Shown one piece after another: positions 11,743 through 11,887 of a stretch of DNA of 11,887 bases. The stretch comes from Bacillota bacterium (GTDB lineage Bacteria > Bacillota > Clostridia > Oscillospirales > Ruminococcaceae). Positions within the stretch are counted from its first letter, which is position 1, and each line of letters begins with the position of its first letter. The translations under genes and the position numbers were made by a program. The stretch covers positions 1 through 11,887 of the forward strand of contig JAEWMM010000250.1 of the NCBI GenBank assembly GCA_023457175.1. Reading direction: 5' to 3'. Under the pieces are notes generated by a model. The model had not been told where the DNA came from. It was given only the letters and a program-made list of their open reading frames with translations, and searched no databases.

Positions 11743-11887
11743 TAGGCATCCCCCTTGTGCGCCAGAATATAGTCCTCCGGCACATCCATGCGTTTGGCCG
11801 TCTGCGCCACCGTCATGCCGTCCGCCAGAAAGCGGCGCACCACCGTCGTCATATTCTCACCGACCTCGACGATATGCCCGTCGGGAT
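11739..11887 (-). CDS. C-terminus of an unidentified protein (5' part outside window)
   Basis: The frame is open from the right edge to TGA at 11741-11739 and encodes 48 residues: PDGHIVEVGENM, TTVVRRFLADGMTVAQTAKR, MDVPEDYILAHKGDAY. The part RRFLADGMTVAQTAKRMDVPEDYI looks like a small helix-turn-helix, similar to the C-terminal helices seen on some nuclease- or transposase-related proteins, but it is too short for a family call. Reality of the frame is supported by strong GC-rich codon use and by the TTGA overlap with ywbE. Confidence 0.55.
   Translation of the reverse strand, partial: PDGHIVEVGENMTTVVRRFLADGMTVAQTAKRMDVPEDYILAHKGDAY

Overview
The window looks like chromosomal DNA of a moderately GC-rich Clostridia-type Firmicute, possibly near Oscillospirales. 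The reasons are strong AAGGAGG-type ribosome binding sites, GTG and TTG starts used beside ATG, and a gene set (short MetH without an activation domain, MutS2-like ATPase, YwbE, YaaA, PadR) typical of that group. The assignment rests on protein family resemblance only.

Layout. 1-1078: C-terminal half of a cobalamin-dependent methionine synthase (metH), cut by the window edge. 1123-1360: promoter, tRNA-Ser(CGA) and terminator. 1380-3060: an AT-richer stretch with a small zinc-finger membrane protein and two tandem, diverged copies of one module: a ~55-residue protein on the minus strand, divergent from a 71-residue XRE/Cro-type repressor on the plus strand. The first small protein (1940-2104) is under 60 codons and easily missed. 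3065-4111: a promoter, an 80-residue protein resembling the N-terminus of a COG3910-type ATPase, and yaaA, translationally coupled. 4251-5315: an Old Yellow Enzyme-family flavin oxidoreductase with a C-terminal cysteine cluster.

From 5343 to the right edge everything is on the minus strand. A mutS2-like gene without the Smr nuclease domain overlaps a GNAT acetyltransferase by ATGA. Upstream of mutS2 lies a ~340-nt leader (8025-8401): a promoter, an 11-codon ORF with a strong Shine-Dalgarno, two interleaved complementary segment pairs and an intrinsic terminator. The leader peptide MSVLSVMVISN matches the pattern of the macrolide-stalled ErmC leader (MGIFSIFVIS...). This is the most interesting object here: a candidate ribosome-stalling attenuator controlling a protein whose family acts on stalled or collided ribosomes. 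Further upstream are a LUD/LutC-like gene broken by one in-frame TAA (8458-9075), a PadR regulator plus SAM methyltransferase operon with an 18-bp perfect inverted-repeat operator over its promoter, an AraC/GyrI-type regulator, ywbE, and the C-terminus of an unidentified protein.

The 10384-10567 gap shows nothing I can support. All function calls come from reading motifs; no database search was possible.
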